Positions 11,022 through 19,618 of a stretch of 64,000 nucleotides of DNA are shown piece after piece (position 1 is the stretch's first letter; each line of letters starts with the position of its first letter). The notes under the pieces are model-generated. The model made no database searches, was not told the origin of the DNA, and worked only from the letters and a program-made list of their open reading frames with translations. Origin of the DNA: Enterobacter bugandensis (lineage in GTDB: Bacteria > Pseudomonadota > Gammaproteobacteria > Enterobacterales > Enterobacteriaceae); NCBI RefSeq assembly GCF_900324475.1, contig NZ_LT992502.1:1736001-1800000 (forward strand). Direction: 5' to 3'. The position numbers and the translations under genes are program-made.

Positions 11022-12530
11022 ATGGCTATTAGCACACCGATGCTGGTGACATTTCTCGTTTATATTTTTGGCATGATCCTGATAGGGTTTTTGGCATGGC
11101 GTTCCACTAAAAACTTTGACGACTACATCCTTGGCGGGCGCAGCTTAGGCCCAATGGTCACCGCGCTCTCTGCGGGCGCATCCGACATGAGCGGCTGGCT
11201 GCTGATGGGGCTGCCGGGCGCGATTTTCATCTCTGGTATTTCCGAAAGCTGGATCGCCATCGGCCTGACCGTCGGCGCGTGGATCAACTGGAAGCTGGTG
11301 GCAGGCCGTCTGCGCGTGCATACCGAAGCCAACAACAACGCCCTGACGCTGCCGGATTACTTCACCGGACGCTTTGAAGATAACAGCCGCATTCTGCGCA
11401 TTATCTCCGCGGTGGTGATCCTGCTGTTCTTCACCATCTACTGCGCCTCCGGCATCGTGGCGGGTGCGCGACTGTTCGAAAGCACCTTCGGCATGAGCTA
11501 TGAAACCGCCCTGTGGGCCGGTGCCGCGGCAACCATCCTCTATACCTTCGTGGGCGGGTTCCTGGCAGTAAGCTGGACCGACACCGTGCAGGCGAGCCTG
11601 ATGATCTTCGCCCTGATCCTGACCCCGTTGATTGTGATTTTCACCGTTGGCGGCTTTGGCGATTCACTGGAAGTGATCAAGCAGAAGAGCATCGAAAACG
11701 TCGATATGCTGAAAGGGCTGAATTTCGTTGCCATCGTCTCCCTGATGGGCTGGGGCCTGGGCTACTTCGGTCAGCCGCACATTCTGGCGCGCTTTATGGC
11801 GGCGGATTCTCATCACACCATCGTTCACGCGCGTCGCATCAGCATGACGTGGATGATCCTGTGTCTGGCGGGCGCGTGTGCGGTCGGCTTCTTCGGTATC
11901 GCCTACTTCAGCAATAACCCGGCGCAGGCGGGCGCGGTGAACCAGAACGCCGAGCGCGTGTTCATTGAGCTGGCGCAGATCCTGTTTAACCCTTGGATTG
12001 CCGGTATTTTGCTCTCCGCGATCCTGGCTGCGGTGATGTCCACCCTGAGCTGCCAGCTGCTGGTTTGCTCCAGTGCAATCACCGAAGACCTCTACAAGGC
12101 CTTCCTGCGTAAAAATGCGAGCCAGAAAGAGCTGGTGTGGGTAGGGCGCTTTATGGTGCTGGTGGTGGCGCTGGTAGCCATTGCGCTGGCAGCCAACCCG
12201 GAAAACCGCGTGCTGGGTCTCGTGAGCTACGCGTGGGCGGGCTTCGGTGCCGCGTTTGGGCCGGTGGTGCTGTTCTCCGTCATGTGGTCACGCATGACCC
12301 GCAACGGCGCGCTGGCGGGGATGATCATCGGTGCGGCGACCGTCATCGTCTGGAAGCAGTTCGCGTGGCTGGGCCTGTACGAAATCATTCCGGGCTTCAT
12401 CTTCGGCAGCATCGGTATTGTGGTGTTCAGCCTGCTGGGTAAAGCGCCGTCTGCCTCTATGCAGAAGCGCTTTGCGGAAGCGGATGCGCACTACCACACT
12501 GCGCCGCCGACTAAGCTTCAGGCAGAATAA
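11022..12530 (+). CDS. putP: Sodium/proline symporter PutP
   Basis: Inner-membrane Na+-driven proline importer of the solute:sodium symporter family (502 residues, LeuT-like fold, 13 predicted membrane helices). Residues 39-60 (GRSLGPMVTALSAGASDMSGW) contain the Na+/proline-binding Asp and Ser of the first core helix, and the conserved loop GLGYFGQPHILARFMA is near residue 245. The start follows TTGGAGAATTTG. Divergent from putA, whose product should repress it through the GTTGCA-type sites upstream. Length and sequence match E. coli PutP. Confidence 0.97.
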   Translation: MAISTPMLVTFLVYIFGMILIGFLAWRSTKNFDDYILGGRSLGPMVTALSAGASDMSGWLLMGLPGAIFISGISESWIAIGLTVGAWINWKLVAGRLRVHTEANNNALTLPDYFTGRFEDNSRILRIISAVVILLFFTIYCASGIVAGARLFESTFGMSYETALWAGAAATILYTFVGGFLAVSWTDTVQASLMIFALILTPLIVIFTVGGFGDSLEVIKQKSIENVDMLKGLNFVAIVSLMGWGLGYFGQPHILARFMAADSHHTIVHARRISMTWMILCLAGACAVGFFGIAYFSNNPAQAGAVNQNAERVFIELAQILFNPWIAGILLSAILAAVMSTLSCQLLVCSSAITEDLYKAFLRKNASQKELVWVGRFMVLVVALVAIALAANPENRVLGLVSYAWAGFGAAFGPVVLFSVMWSRMTRNGALAGMIIGAATVIVWKQFAWLGLYEIIPGFIFGSIGIVVFSLLGKAPSASMQKRFAEADAHYHTAPPTKLQAE

Positions 12531-12534
12531 TTTT

Positions 12535-12571
12535 CCCCTCACCCTAACCCTCTCCCAGAATGGGAGAGGGG
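12535..12571. repeat. CCCTAACCC-type hairpin repeat after putP
   Basis: A pyrimidine-rich run (12535-12556) whose last nine bases, CCCTCTCCC (12548-12556), pair with GGGAGAGGG at 12562-12570. A 20-bp match to the core recurs in opposite orientation at 22212-22231, so this is a dispersed element. The minus strand has four G-runs with 3-nt spacers. It may also act as the putP transcript end, but there is no T-run. Confidence 0.75.
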
Positions 12572-12600
12572 ACAGACCGTTCACCAGTTCGAGATGATAA

Positions 12601-13020
12601 ATGATGATTAAAACAGGGTTAATGGTGGCAGCATTAATGCTGCTGGCGGGCTGCAACGCACCATCGCAACACGCGGCGGTGGAGACCTGCAAAGCGGATA
12701 ACCAGATGCAGCAGACCACGCTCTATTTTGGCTTGAATCGCCCGGCAGGGGCGCAGATTACCGGCAGCGAATGGCAGCAGTTTGTTGATCAGGACGTGAC
12801 GCCGCGTTTTCGCGATGGCTTAACGGTGTTTGATGCGCGCGGGCAGTGGCTGGGGAACGACGGGAAAGTGGCGCGTGAATCCAGCAAAGCGTTAATGCTT
12901 ATCCACGGTAAAGATGCGCAAAGCGAGAAGAACATCGAAGCATTGCGCGGGATCTATAAGTCTCGTTTCGCGCAGGAATCGGTGATGCGGGTCGACCAGC
13001 CGGTGTGCGTACAGTTTTAA
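12601..13020 (+). CDS. DUF3574-type lipoprotein
   Basis: 139 residues. The signal peptide with lipobox LLAGC (Cys near residue 19) predicts an outer- or inner-membrane lipoprotein. The mature part has the DUF3574 pattern: TTLYFGLNRP, then W-Q-F-V-D-V-TPRF-DGLTVFDARGQW, then ESSKALMLIHG. Function is unknown. Two ATG codons are in tandem (12601 and 12604) and neither has a strong ribosome site, so the start may be one codon later. The gene stands alone between putP and a terminator. Confidence 0.75.
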   Translation: MMIKTGLMVAALMLLAGCNAPSQHAAVETCKADNQMQQTTLYFGLNRPAGAQITGSEWQQFVDQDVTPRFRDGLTVFDARGQWLGNDGKVARESSKALMLIHGKDAQSEKNIEALRGIYKSRFAQESVMRVDQPVCVQF

Positions 13021-13024
13021 CAAA

Positions 13025-13054
13025 AACGGCGGGATAACCCGCCGTTGTTGTTTT
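13025..13054 (+). terminator. Terminator of the DUF3574 lipoprotein gene
   Basis: Nine-bp stem AACGGCGGG/CCCGCCGTT around ATAA, followed by TGTTGTTTT. It is five bases past the stop codon and probably also serves the convergent transporter gene poorly. Confidence 0.8.
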
Positions 13055-13067
13055 GTAGCAAAGCTAT

Positions 13068-14252
13068 TTACAGCACTAATCCCGCAAAGCTCGCCGACAG
13101 CAGGCTCACCAGCGTCGCACCGTATACCAGGCGCAGACCAAACCGCGACACCACGTTGCCCTGCTGCTCGTTCAGCCCCTTAATCGCCCCGGCGACGATG
13201 CCGATGGAGGCGAAGTTGGCAAACGAGACGAGGAAGACGGACAAAATACCCAGCCCGCGCGGTGACATTTCATGAGCAATTTTTTGCAGCTCAATCATCG
13301 CCACAAATTCATTCGCCACCAGCTTGGTTGCCATAATGCTGCCCGCGTTTAACGCATCGCTGAGCGGAATCCCGATAAGCCACGCCAGCGGATAAAACAC
13401 ATAGCCCAGGATCTGCTGGAAGCTCATGCCGAATACGCTGGAGAAGAGGGCGTTAACGGCGCTGATGAGGGCGATAAACCCAATCAGCATCGCCAGAATA
13501 ATCATCGCCACCTTAAAACCGGCCAGAATATACTCGCCCAGCATTTCAAAGAAGCTCTGGGATTCGTGCAGTTTTTCCAGCTTGATATCCGGCTCGGCTT
13601 CCGGACGTACCGGGTTAATGACCGAGAGAATAATAAAGGTGCTGAACATATTCAGGATCAGCGCGGCAACGACAAATTTGGCGTCGAGCATGGTCATATA
13701 GGCACCGACAATCGACAGGGAGACCGTCGACATGGCCGTGGCCGCCATGGTGAACAGACGACGCGAGGAGAGATCCCCCAGCACGCCTTTATAGGCAATG
13801 AAGTTTTCCGACTGGCCGAGGATCAGCGAGCTCACCGCGTTGAACGATTCCAGCTTGCCCATGCCGTTCAGCTTTGACAGCAGCGTCCCGATGATTCGAA
13901 TAAAAATCGGCAGGATCCGCCAGTGCTGGAGAATACCAATCAGTGCGGAAATAAAAATAATCGGACACAGCACGCCGAGGAAAATAAACGCCAGCCCTTT
14001 TTCACCCATTCCGCCAAAGACGAAATTCGTCCCTTCCGAGGCAAATTTCAGCAGTGACTCAAAGAAGCCGGAAACGTATTTAATCAGGAATAGCCCGCTT
14101 TCGGCGTGCAGGAAAAAGAACGCCAGAGCAATTTCAATAACAATCAGCTGTAAAACATAACGAATGCGAATTTTTCGGCGGTCGAAACTCACCAGCCAGG
14201 CAAGCGCAAGAATAATCACCAGCGCCAGCAGGAAATGGACAATCTTAAACAT
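13068..14252 (-). CDS. NupC-family nucleoside:proton symporter
   Basis: 394-residue concentrative nucleoside transporter (CNT family) of the inner membrane. Conserved family blocks are intact: EGTNFVFG (residues 73-80), [22 protein letters not shown] near 128-150, [16 protein letters not shown] near 310, and [19 protein letters not shown] near 350-368. It is close to E. coli NupC in length and sequence but clearly not the nupC ortholog by location; K-12 has no gene here between putP and efeU. Likely substrate is a pyrimidine or adenosine nucleoside. Divergent from efeU. Confidence 0.85.
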   Translation of the reverse strand: MFKIVHFLLALVIILALAWLVSFDRRKIRIRYVLQLIVIEIALAFFFLHAESGLFLIKYVSGFFESLLKFASEGTNFVFGGMGEKGLAFIFLGVLCPIIFISALIGILQHWRILPIFIRIIGTLLSKLNGMGKLESFNAVSSLILGQSENFIAYKGVLGDLSSRRLFTMAATAMSTVSLSIVGAYMTMLDAKFVVAALILNMFSTFIILSVINPVRPEAEPDIKLEKLHESQSFFEMLGEYILAGFKVAMIILAMLIGFIALISAVNALFSSVFGMSFQQILGYVFYPLAWLIGIPLSDALNAGSIMATKLVANEFVAMIELQKIAHEMSPRGLGILSVFLVSFANFASIGIVAGAIKGLNEQQGNVVSRFGLRLVYGATLVSLLSASFAGLVL

Positions 14253-14427
14253 GGGATATTTTCGGTTGGTTTTTGAGGCGGATATTTAGCCACAGCACTG
14301 GTTAACCGTAAATGGGCATTTTTATTATAACTTATAAACTTAACGGTAACGGCGGCAACTATTAACAGGCTTTACGTTTACAACTCGTCATCAAATCACC
14401 ACACATTTCGCTTGTGTTTCCTTTCGC

Positions 14428-14446
14428 CGTAATGATAATCACTATC
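14428..14446. promoter_or_regulatory. Fur box upstream of efeU
   Basis: CGTAATGATAATCACTATC matches 16 of 19 positions of the Fur consensus GATAATGATAATCATTATC. It is about 58 bp before the efeU start. The efe operon is known to be iron-repressed by Fur. Confidence 0.85.
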
Positions 14447-14503
14447 ACAAGAATTTACCTTTCTTTGCATCAGTTGACCGCGATAAACATTTAAGGTGTC
14501 GGC

Positions 14504-15337
14504 ATGTTTGTTCCATTTCTCATTATGTTACGTGAAGGCCTTGAAGCGGCCCTGATTGTCAGCCTTATCGCCAGCTATCTGAAGCGCACCCAGCGTGGGC
14601 GCTGGATTGGCGTGATGTGGGTTGGCGTCTTCCTTGCCGCGGCGCTCTGCCTGGGCTTAGGTATCCTCATCAATGAAACCACCGGCGAATTCCCGCAGAA
14701 AGAGCAGGAGCTGTTTGAAGGTATCGTCGCCGTGATTGCGGTGTTCATCCTGACGTGGATGGTCTTCTGGATGCGCAAAGTTTCCCGCAACGTGAAGGTG
14801 CAGCTGGAGCAGGCGGTGGATAACGCCCTGCAGAAGGGGAATCACCACGGCTGGGCGCTGATTATGATGGTCTTTTTCGCCGTGGCACGCGAGGGTCTGG
14901 AATCGGTTTTCTTCCTGCTGGCGGCATTCCAGCAGGATGTGGGCATCTGGCCGCCGCTGGGTGCCATGCTCGGTCTGGCAACGGCGGTGGTGCTGGGCTT
15001 TCTGCTCTACTGGGGCGGCATTCGCCTCAACCTGGGCGCCTTCTTTAAGTGGACCAGCCTGTTCATTCTGCTGGTGGCCGCGGGGCTGGCAGCAGGGGCG
15101 ATCCGCGCCTTCCACGAGGCGGGCCTGTGGAACCACTTCCAGGACGTGGCGTTCGATCTTAGCAACGTTCTCTCCACCCATTCACTGACCGGCACCCTGC
15201 TCGAAGGCATCTTCGGCTACCAGGAAACGCCGAGCGTCAGCGAAGTGGCGATGTACTTTATCTATCTGGTTCCGGCGCTGGTGCTGTTCGCGATGCCGCC
15301 GCGTACCGGTTCGCAGGCGTCGCGCGTTGCGCCGTAA
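14504..15337 (+). CDS. efeU: Ferrous iron permease EfeU (intact)
   Basis: Inner-membrane iron transporter of the OFeT/Ftr1 family, 277 residues and seven predicted helices. Two REGLE iron-binding motifs are present at Arg10-Glu14 and Arg129-Glu133. The frame is uninterrupted, unlike K-12, where efeU is split by a frameshift. First gene of efeUOB, behind a Fur box. Works with EfeO and EfeB in low-pH ferrous iron uptake. Confidence 0.96.
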   Translation: MFVPFLIMLREGLEAALIVSLIASYLKRTQRGRWIGVMWVGVFLAAALCLGLGILINETTGEFPQKEQELFEGIVAVIAVFILTWMVFWMRKVSRNVKVQLEQAVDNALQKGNHHGWALIMMVFFAVAREGLESVFFLLAAFQQDVGIWPPLGAMLGLATAVVLGFLLYWGGIRLNLGAFFKWTSLFILLVAAGLAAGAIRAFHEAGLWNHFQDVAFDLSNVLSTHSLTGTLLEGIFGYQETPSVSEVAMYFIYLVPALVLFAMPPRTGSQASRVAP

Positions 15338-15377
15338 TTATTGTTTTAGTTACAACATACTTTTTAAGGGAAGAGTC

Positions 15378-16505
15378 ATGGCAATTCAGTTTCGTCGTAG
15401 TGCATTGTGCGCAGGCATTGCCGCGCTGTTCGCTTCTGCATTCGCTGCGCAGGCTGCGGATATTCCGCAGGTAAAAGTCACCGTTAACGATAAGCAGTGC
15501 GAGCCGATGACCATCACGGTTAACAGCGGTAAAACCCAGTTTATCATTCAGAACCACAGCCAGAAGGCGCTGGAGTGGGAGATCCTCAAAGGCGTGATGG
15601 TGGTGGAAGAGCGCGAGAACATCGCGCCAGGCTTCAGTCAGAAGATGACCGCCAACCTGCAGCCGGGTGAATACGACATGACCTGCGGCCTGCTGACCAA
15701 CCCTAAAGGCAAGCTGATCGTCAAAGGTGCAGCGACGGCGGACGCGGCCAAAGGCACGGCCCTGCTGAGCCTGGGCGACGCTATCACCGCCTATAAAGCC
15801 TACGTCACCAAAGAGACGGCGGACCTGGTCACGGGTACCAAAGCCTTCACCGACGCCGTGAAAGCGGGCGATATCGAAAAAGCGAAATCCCTGTACGCGC
15901 CAACCCGTCAGCACTACGAGCGCATCGAGCCGATTGCCGAGCTGTTCTCTGACCTCGACGGCAGCATTGATGCCCGCGAAGATGACTACGAGCAGAAGGC
16001 CGCCGATCCGAAATTCACCGGCTTCCACCGTCTGGAAAAAGCCCTGTTTGGCGATAACTCCACCAAAGGAATGGAGAAATACGCCGGGCAGCTGAACACC
16101 GACGTGCTGGAGCTGCAAAAGCGCATCAGCGAGCTTGCCTTCCCGCCGTCGAAGGTGGTGGGCGGCGCGGCCGGTCTGATTGAAGAAGTGGCCGCGAGCA
16201 AAATCAGCGGTGAAGAAGATCGCTACAGCCACACTGACCTGTGGGACTTCCAGGCCAACGTCGACGGTGCGCAGAAGATTGTCGAGCTGCTGCGTCCTCA
16301 GCTGCAGAAAGAGAACGGCGAACTGCTGGCGAAAGTAGATGCCAACTTCAAAAAGGTCGATACCATCCTGGCGAAGTACCGTACCAAAGACGGGTTCGAA
16401 ACCTACGACAAGCTGACCGACGCCGACCGTAACGCGCTGAAAGGCCCGATTACGACGCTGGCGGAAGATCTCTCCCTGCTGCGCGGCGTACTGGGTCTGG
16501 ACTAA
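15378..16505 (+). CDS. efeO: Iron uptake system periplasmic protein EfeO
   Basis: Periplasmic component of EfeUOB, 375 residues. Sec signal peptide ends at AFAAQA (residue 27); an N-terminal cupredoxin-like domain follows (about 30-120, [18 protein letters not shown]), then the M75/imelysin-type domain with the HYERIEP motif near residue 180 and [10 protein letters not shown] near 216. The start at 15378 has AAGGGAAGAG upstream and matches E. coli; the frame is open 17 codons further upstream. Gap to efeU 40 bp, to efeB 5 bp. Confidence 0.96.
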   Translation: MAIQFRRSALCAGIAALFASAFAAQAADIPQVKVTVNDKQCEPMTITVNSGKTQFIIQNHSQKALEWEILKGVMVVEERENIAPGFSQKMTANLQPGEYDMTCGLLTNPKGKLIVKGAATADAAKGTALLSLGDAITAYKAYVTKETADLVTGTKAFTDAVKAGDIEKAKSLYAPTRQHYERIEPIAELFSDLDGSIDAREDDYEQKAADPKFTGFHRLEKALFGDNSTKGMEKYAGQLNTDVLELQKRISELAFPPSKVVGGAAGLIEEVAASKISGEEDRYSHTDLWDFQANVDGAQKIVELLRPQLQKENGELLAKVDANFKKVDTILAKYRTKDGFETYDKLTDADRNALKGPITTLAEDLSLLRGVLGLD

Positions 16506-16510
16506 GCACG

Positions 16511-17794
16511 ATGAACAAGCATGACGAGTACGACGTCGCTGAACCTTCACGGCGTCGGTTGTTAAAAGGGGTAGGGGCGCTGGGCGGCGCGTTTGCCCTG
16601 GCGGGAGGTTGCCCGGTGGCGCATGCGGCGAAACCGCAGAGCGCACCCGGTACGCTCTCGCCGGATGCCCGCATGGAGACCCAGCCGTTTTATGGCGCGC
16701 ACCAGGCGGGTATTCTCACGCCGCAGCAGGCTTCCATGATGCTGGTGGCCTTTGATTCGCTGGCCAGCGATAAGGCGGATCTGGAGCGTCTGTTCCGCCT
16801 GCTGACGGCGCGCATCGCGTTTCTTACCGCGGGCGGGCCGGCACCGGATACGCCGAACCCGCGTCTGCCGCCGATGGATTCCGGTATCCTCGGGGCGTTT
16901 ATCGCGCCGGATAACCTGACCATTACCGTGTCGGTAGGGGAGTCGCTGTTTGACGGCCGCTACGGCCTGGCAAAACAGAAGCCGAACGCGCTGCAGAAGA
17001 TGACGCGCTTCCCGAATGACTCCCTCGACGCGGCGCTGTGCCACGGCGATCTGCTCCTGCAGATTTGTGCCAATACACAGGACACGGTGATCCACGCCCT
17101 GCGCGATATCATCAAGCACACGCCGGATCTGCTGAGCGTGCGCTGGAAGCGGGAAGGGTTTATCTCTGACCACGCCGCCCGCAGCAAAGGCAAAGAGACG
17201 CCGGTTAACCTGCTGGGCTTTAAGGACGGCACGGCCAACCCGGACAGCAGCGATGCGGCGCTGATGAAAGACGTGGTGTGGGTGACGGCAGATCAGGGGG
17301 AACCCGCATGGGCGGTGGGCGGCAGCTACCAGGCTGTGCGCATTATTCAGTTCCACGTGGAGTTCTGGGACCGCACGCCGTTGAAAGAGCAGCAGACGAT
17401 TTTTGGCCGCGACAAGCAGAGCGGGGCGCCGCTGGGCATGAAGCACGAGCATGATGTGCCGGACTACGCGAACGACCCGGATGGCGACGTTATCGCGCTC
17501 GACAGCCATATTCGCCTTGCCAACCCGCGCACCAAAGAGACGCAGTTCAGCCTGATGATGCGCCGTGGCTACAGCTATTCGCTGGGCGTGACCAATTCCG
17601 GCCAGCTTGATATGGGGCTGCTGTTCGTCTGCTATCAGCACGATCTGGAGAAAGGCTTCCTGACCGTGCAGAAGCGGTTAAACGGCGAAGCGCTGGAAGA
17701 GTACATTAAGCCCATCGGCGGCGGCTATTTCTTTGCCCTGCCCGGCGCGCGCGATGCTGGCGCGTATCTCGCACAAGGTCTGATGGAAGCCTGA
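16511..17794 (+). CDS. efeB: Heme-dependent DyP-type peroxidase EfeB (deferrochelatase)
   Basis: Periplasmic DyP peroxidase, 427 residues, third component of EfeUOB. A twin-arginine signal, SRRRLLKG (residues 13-20), predicts Tat export with heme already bound. The DyP signature GFKDGT is at residues 236-241 and includes the catalytic Asp239; a proximal His is expected further on, in [10 protein letters not shown] or near it. It may oxidise Fe2+ or take iron from heme. It ends just before a strong hairpin terminator. Confidence 0.96.
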   Translation: MNKHDEYDVAEPSRRRLLKGVGALGGAFALAGGCPVAHAAKPQSAPGTLSPDARMETQPFYGAHQAGILTPQQASMMLVAFDSLASDKADLERLFRLLTARIAFLTAGGPAPDTPNPRLPPMDSGILGAFIAPDNLTITVSVGESLFDGRYGLAKQKPNALQKMTRFPNDSLDAALCHGDLLLQICANTQDTVIHALRDIIKHTPDLLSVRWKREGFISDHAARSKGKETPVNLLGFKDGTANPDSSDAALMKDVVWVTADQGEPAWAVGGSYQAVRIIQFHVEFWDRTPLKEQQTIFGRDKQSGAPLGMKHEHDVPDYANDPDGDVIALDSHIRLANPRTKETQFSLMMRRGYSYSLGVTNSGQLDMGLLFVCYQHDLEKGFLTVQKRLNGEALEEYIKPIGGGYFFALPGARDAGAYLAQGLMEA

Positions 17795-17799
17795 TAATC

Positions 17800-17833
17800 G
17801 TCCCTGCGATAGTTCGCGGGGACATTATTTTTT
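17800..17833 (+). terminator. Terminator of efeUOB
   Basis: Stem GTCCC-TGCG / CGCG-GGGAC with a short loop, followed by ATTATTTTTTC, three bases past the efeB stop. Confidence 0.8.
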
Positions 17834-18017
17834 CATATGACTATCTTATTGTTATATTTCTGTAATATTCATATATAAGACTGATTCCGCTGCAGGAACA
17901 GTCTTAAAAGTTGCATTCAGGTAAAATAAATGTTGCATTTATGATAACTCCTGATGTACTTAAGATAAGACAGCGGTAGTTCCCGGCAGTGATGCTGAAT
18001 CACTATGGAGATCGCGA

Positions 18018-19082
18018 ATGGTTGCGTCCTGTACTGGACAAGGTAAACATAACAACCGCAGCACCCGGCGCGGAGGCTCAGACTCCGGCAGCGATTTCCT
18101 CACCACTAAATTCTCCCCCACACCTCAAGAATCTGATTCGACCGACGTGCAGACCGGTGCGCGTAGCCGCTCTGTATCGTCATCTGATAAAGCAAGCAAT
18201 GGCTTACAAGGAAGCCAACCCTCTGATGTTCGTGCGCATAATCGTGCCGAAGCTGGCGCGTGTGATGAATACCAACAACTCAAGGTGCTATCCATGGGAA
18301 GACAAAAAGCAGTGATCAAAGCTCGTCGCGAAGCAAAACGTGTGCTGAGACGGGACTCACGTAGCCATAAACAGCGTGAAGAAGAATCGGTCACCTCGCT
18401 TGTGCAGATGAGTGGCGTAGAAGCAATTGGCATGGCCAGAGACAGCCGTGATAATTCTCCAATTGTGGCGCGCAATGAGGCTCAGGCGCACTACCTGAAT
18501 GCTATCGAGAGTAAACAGCTCATCTTTGCAACCGGTGAAGCCGGATGCGGGAAAACCTGGATCAGTGCAGCCAAAGCAGCGGAAGCGCTGATCCATAAGG
18601 ACGTGGAGCGCATTATTGTTACCCGTCCTGTACTGCAAGCTGATGAAGATCTCGGCTTCCTGCCCGGCGATATTTCGGAGAAGTTTGCTCCGTACTTCAG
18701 GCCCGTCTATGACGTGCTGGTGAAGCGACTGGGTGCATCCTTTATGCAGTACTGCCTGCGACCAGAGATTGGCAAGGTGGAAATCGCGCCGTTCGCCTAT
18801 ATGCGCGGACGTACATTTGAAAATGCGGTCGTTATTCTCGACGAGGCTCAGAACGTGACCGCTGCGCAAATGAAGATGTTTTTAACGCGCCTCGGGGAGA
18901 ACGTGACGGTTATCGTTAACGGCGATATTACCCAGTGTGACCTGCCGTCGGGCGTGAAGTCCGGCCTCAGCGACGCCATGTCACGTTTTGAGGAAGATGA
19001 GATGATTGGGGTGGTACGCTTCACCAAAGAGGACTGCGTGCGTTCGGCGCTCTGTCAACGGACGCTGCAAGCGTATTACTGA
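18018..19082 (+). CDS. phoH: PhoH-family ATPase
   Basis: Phosphate-starvation-inducible ATP-binding protein. The conserved core starts at MGRQKAVIKARREAK (codon 93, ATG at 18294, with AAGGTG upstream): Walker A GEAGCGKT, then TRPVLQADEDLGFLPGD, and Walker B VVILDEAQN. From the ATG at 18018 (GGAG upstream) the protein is 354 residues, the length annotated for E. coli; the first 92 residues are Ser/Gly/Arg-rich and look disordered. The shorter 262-residue form from 18294 is equally plausible. In the same stretch another plus-strand frame (17989-18315) is open and overlaps the internal start. Function is unclear; possibly RNA-related. Confidence 0.9.
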   Translation: MVASCTGQGKHNNRSTRRGGSDSGSDFLTTKFSPTPQESDSTDVQTGARSRSVSSSDKASNGLQGSQPSDVRAHNRAEAGACDEYQQLKVLSMGRQKAVIKARREAKRVLRRDSRSHKQREEESVTSLVQMSGVEAIGMARDSRDNSPIVARNEAQAHYLNAIESKQLIFATGEAGCGKTWISAAKAAEALIHKDVERIIVTRPVLQADEDLGFLPGDISEKFAPYFRPVYDVLVKRLGASFMQYCLRPEIGKVEIAPFAYMRGRTFENAVVILDEAQNVTAAQMKMFLTRLGENVTVIVNGDITQCDLPSGVKSGLSDAMSRFEEDEMIGVVRFTKEDCVRSALCQRTLQAYY

Positions 19083-19098
19083 GTGTGCTGTTGCGTTC

Positions 19099-19124
19099 AA
19101 GGCCCGGGAAACCGGGCTTTGTTT
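19099..19124 (+). terminator. Terminator of phoH
   Basis: GCCCGG (19102-19107) pairs with CCGGGC (19112-19117) around GAAA, with flanking A-T pairs and a trailing TTTGTTTT. Confidence 0.8.
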
Positions 19125-19186
19125 TATGTGCAGGCATAAAGAGCGCAGGGAGTCTCAAGGTTCGAATCCCCAGGTGCGATCCAAAA

Positions 19187-19213
19187 GAAAAAAGCCCGTA
19201 CTTTCGTACGAGC
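19187..19213 (-). terminator. Relic tRNA terminator next to a truncated tRNA-Ser 3' end
   Basis: Read on the minus strand, GCTCGTAC-GAAA-GTACGGGC is followed by a T-run: a complete terminator hairpin. It lies downstream of a short piece (19225-19236) identical in layout to the 3' end of tRNA-Ser (TATGGCGGT on the plus strand), but no full tRNA precedes it. It looks like the remains of an extra tRNA-Ser unit. Confidence 0.6.
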
Positions 19214-19236
19214 TCTCATCTCAAATATGGCGGTAA

Positions 19237-19349
19237 GGGGGGGGATTGACTCGCTTCGCTCGCCCTGCGGGCAGCCTGTTCGCTTTGCTCACAGTCTGTC
19301 CAACTGGCTGCGCCAGTTGTCGAACCCCGGTCGGGGGTTCTCATCCCCC
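19237..19349 (-). repeat. 113-bp tRNA-associated repeat, copy A
   Basis: Begins with a G-run and ATTGACTCGCTTCGCTC and ends in GTTCTCATCCCCC. It is nearly identical to copy B at 22264-22376, with a handful of substitutions. It contains several inverted repeats (CTGCGGGCAG; CCAACTGGCTGCGCCAGTTG) and, on the minus strand, a GGGGTTCGA T-arm-like motif. It lies just downstream of the tRNA-Ser gene at 19394-19481. Confidence 0.9.
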
Positions 19350-19351
19350 GC

Positions 19352-19380
19352 AAAAAAAAAGCCCGCATTTTCATGCGAGC
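19352..19380 (-). terminator. Terminator of tRNA-Ser copy 1
   Basis: Minus-strand stem GCTCGCAT/ATGCGGGC around GAAA, then nine T. It is 14 bases past the tRNA 3' end. Confidence 0.85.
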
Positions 19381-19393
19381 TCTTCTTAAAATA

Positions 19394-19481
19394 TGGCGGT
19401 GAGGGGGGGATTCGAACCCCCGATACGTTGCCGTATACACACTTTCCAGGCGTGCTCCTTCAGCCACTCGGACACCTCACC
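19394..19481 (-). tRNA. serX: tRNA-Ser (anticodon GGA), copy 1
   Basis: 88-nt class II tRNA with encoded CCA. Minus strand: acceptor GGTGAGG, anticodon loop CTGGAAA, a long variable arm and the T-arm GGGGGTTCGAATCCCCC. It matches E. coli tRNA-Ser(GGA); the position between phoH and ghrA is that of serX. A second, identical copy is at 22409-22496. Confidence 0.96.
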
Positions 19482-19618
19482 ATATTGTTTTGCTGCCTGA
19501 CCGCTTGGGGGGCAACGGGGCGCTACTATAGGGAGTTGCGCGAAAGCGGTCAAGCAGATTTTCTGCATTCGTGCTTGTTCGGTTAAGCCTTAATCAGCTT
19601 ATGTCGCACAGCGCAGGA

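Noticed and set aside
15258..16646. 462-codon minus-strand frame opposite efeO
   Set aside because: Covers efeO and the end of efeU; rich in Arg, Gln and His as antisense frames are; no domain.
17860..17880. Possible PhoB box upstream of phoH (CTGTAAT then AT-rich)
   Set aside because: Only the first half-site fits CTGTCAT; the second half has 3 of 7 bases, too weak to list.
19141..19185. Plus-strand GGTTCGAATCC near 19159-19169, like a tRNA T-arm
   Set aside because: T-stem closes with only two pairs and no tRNA body precedes it; a relic at most.
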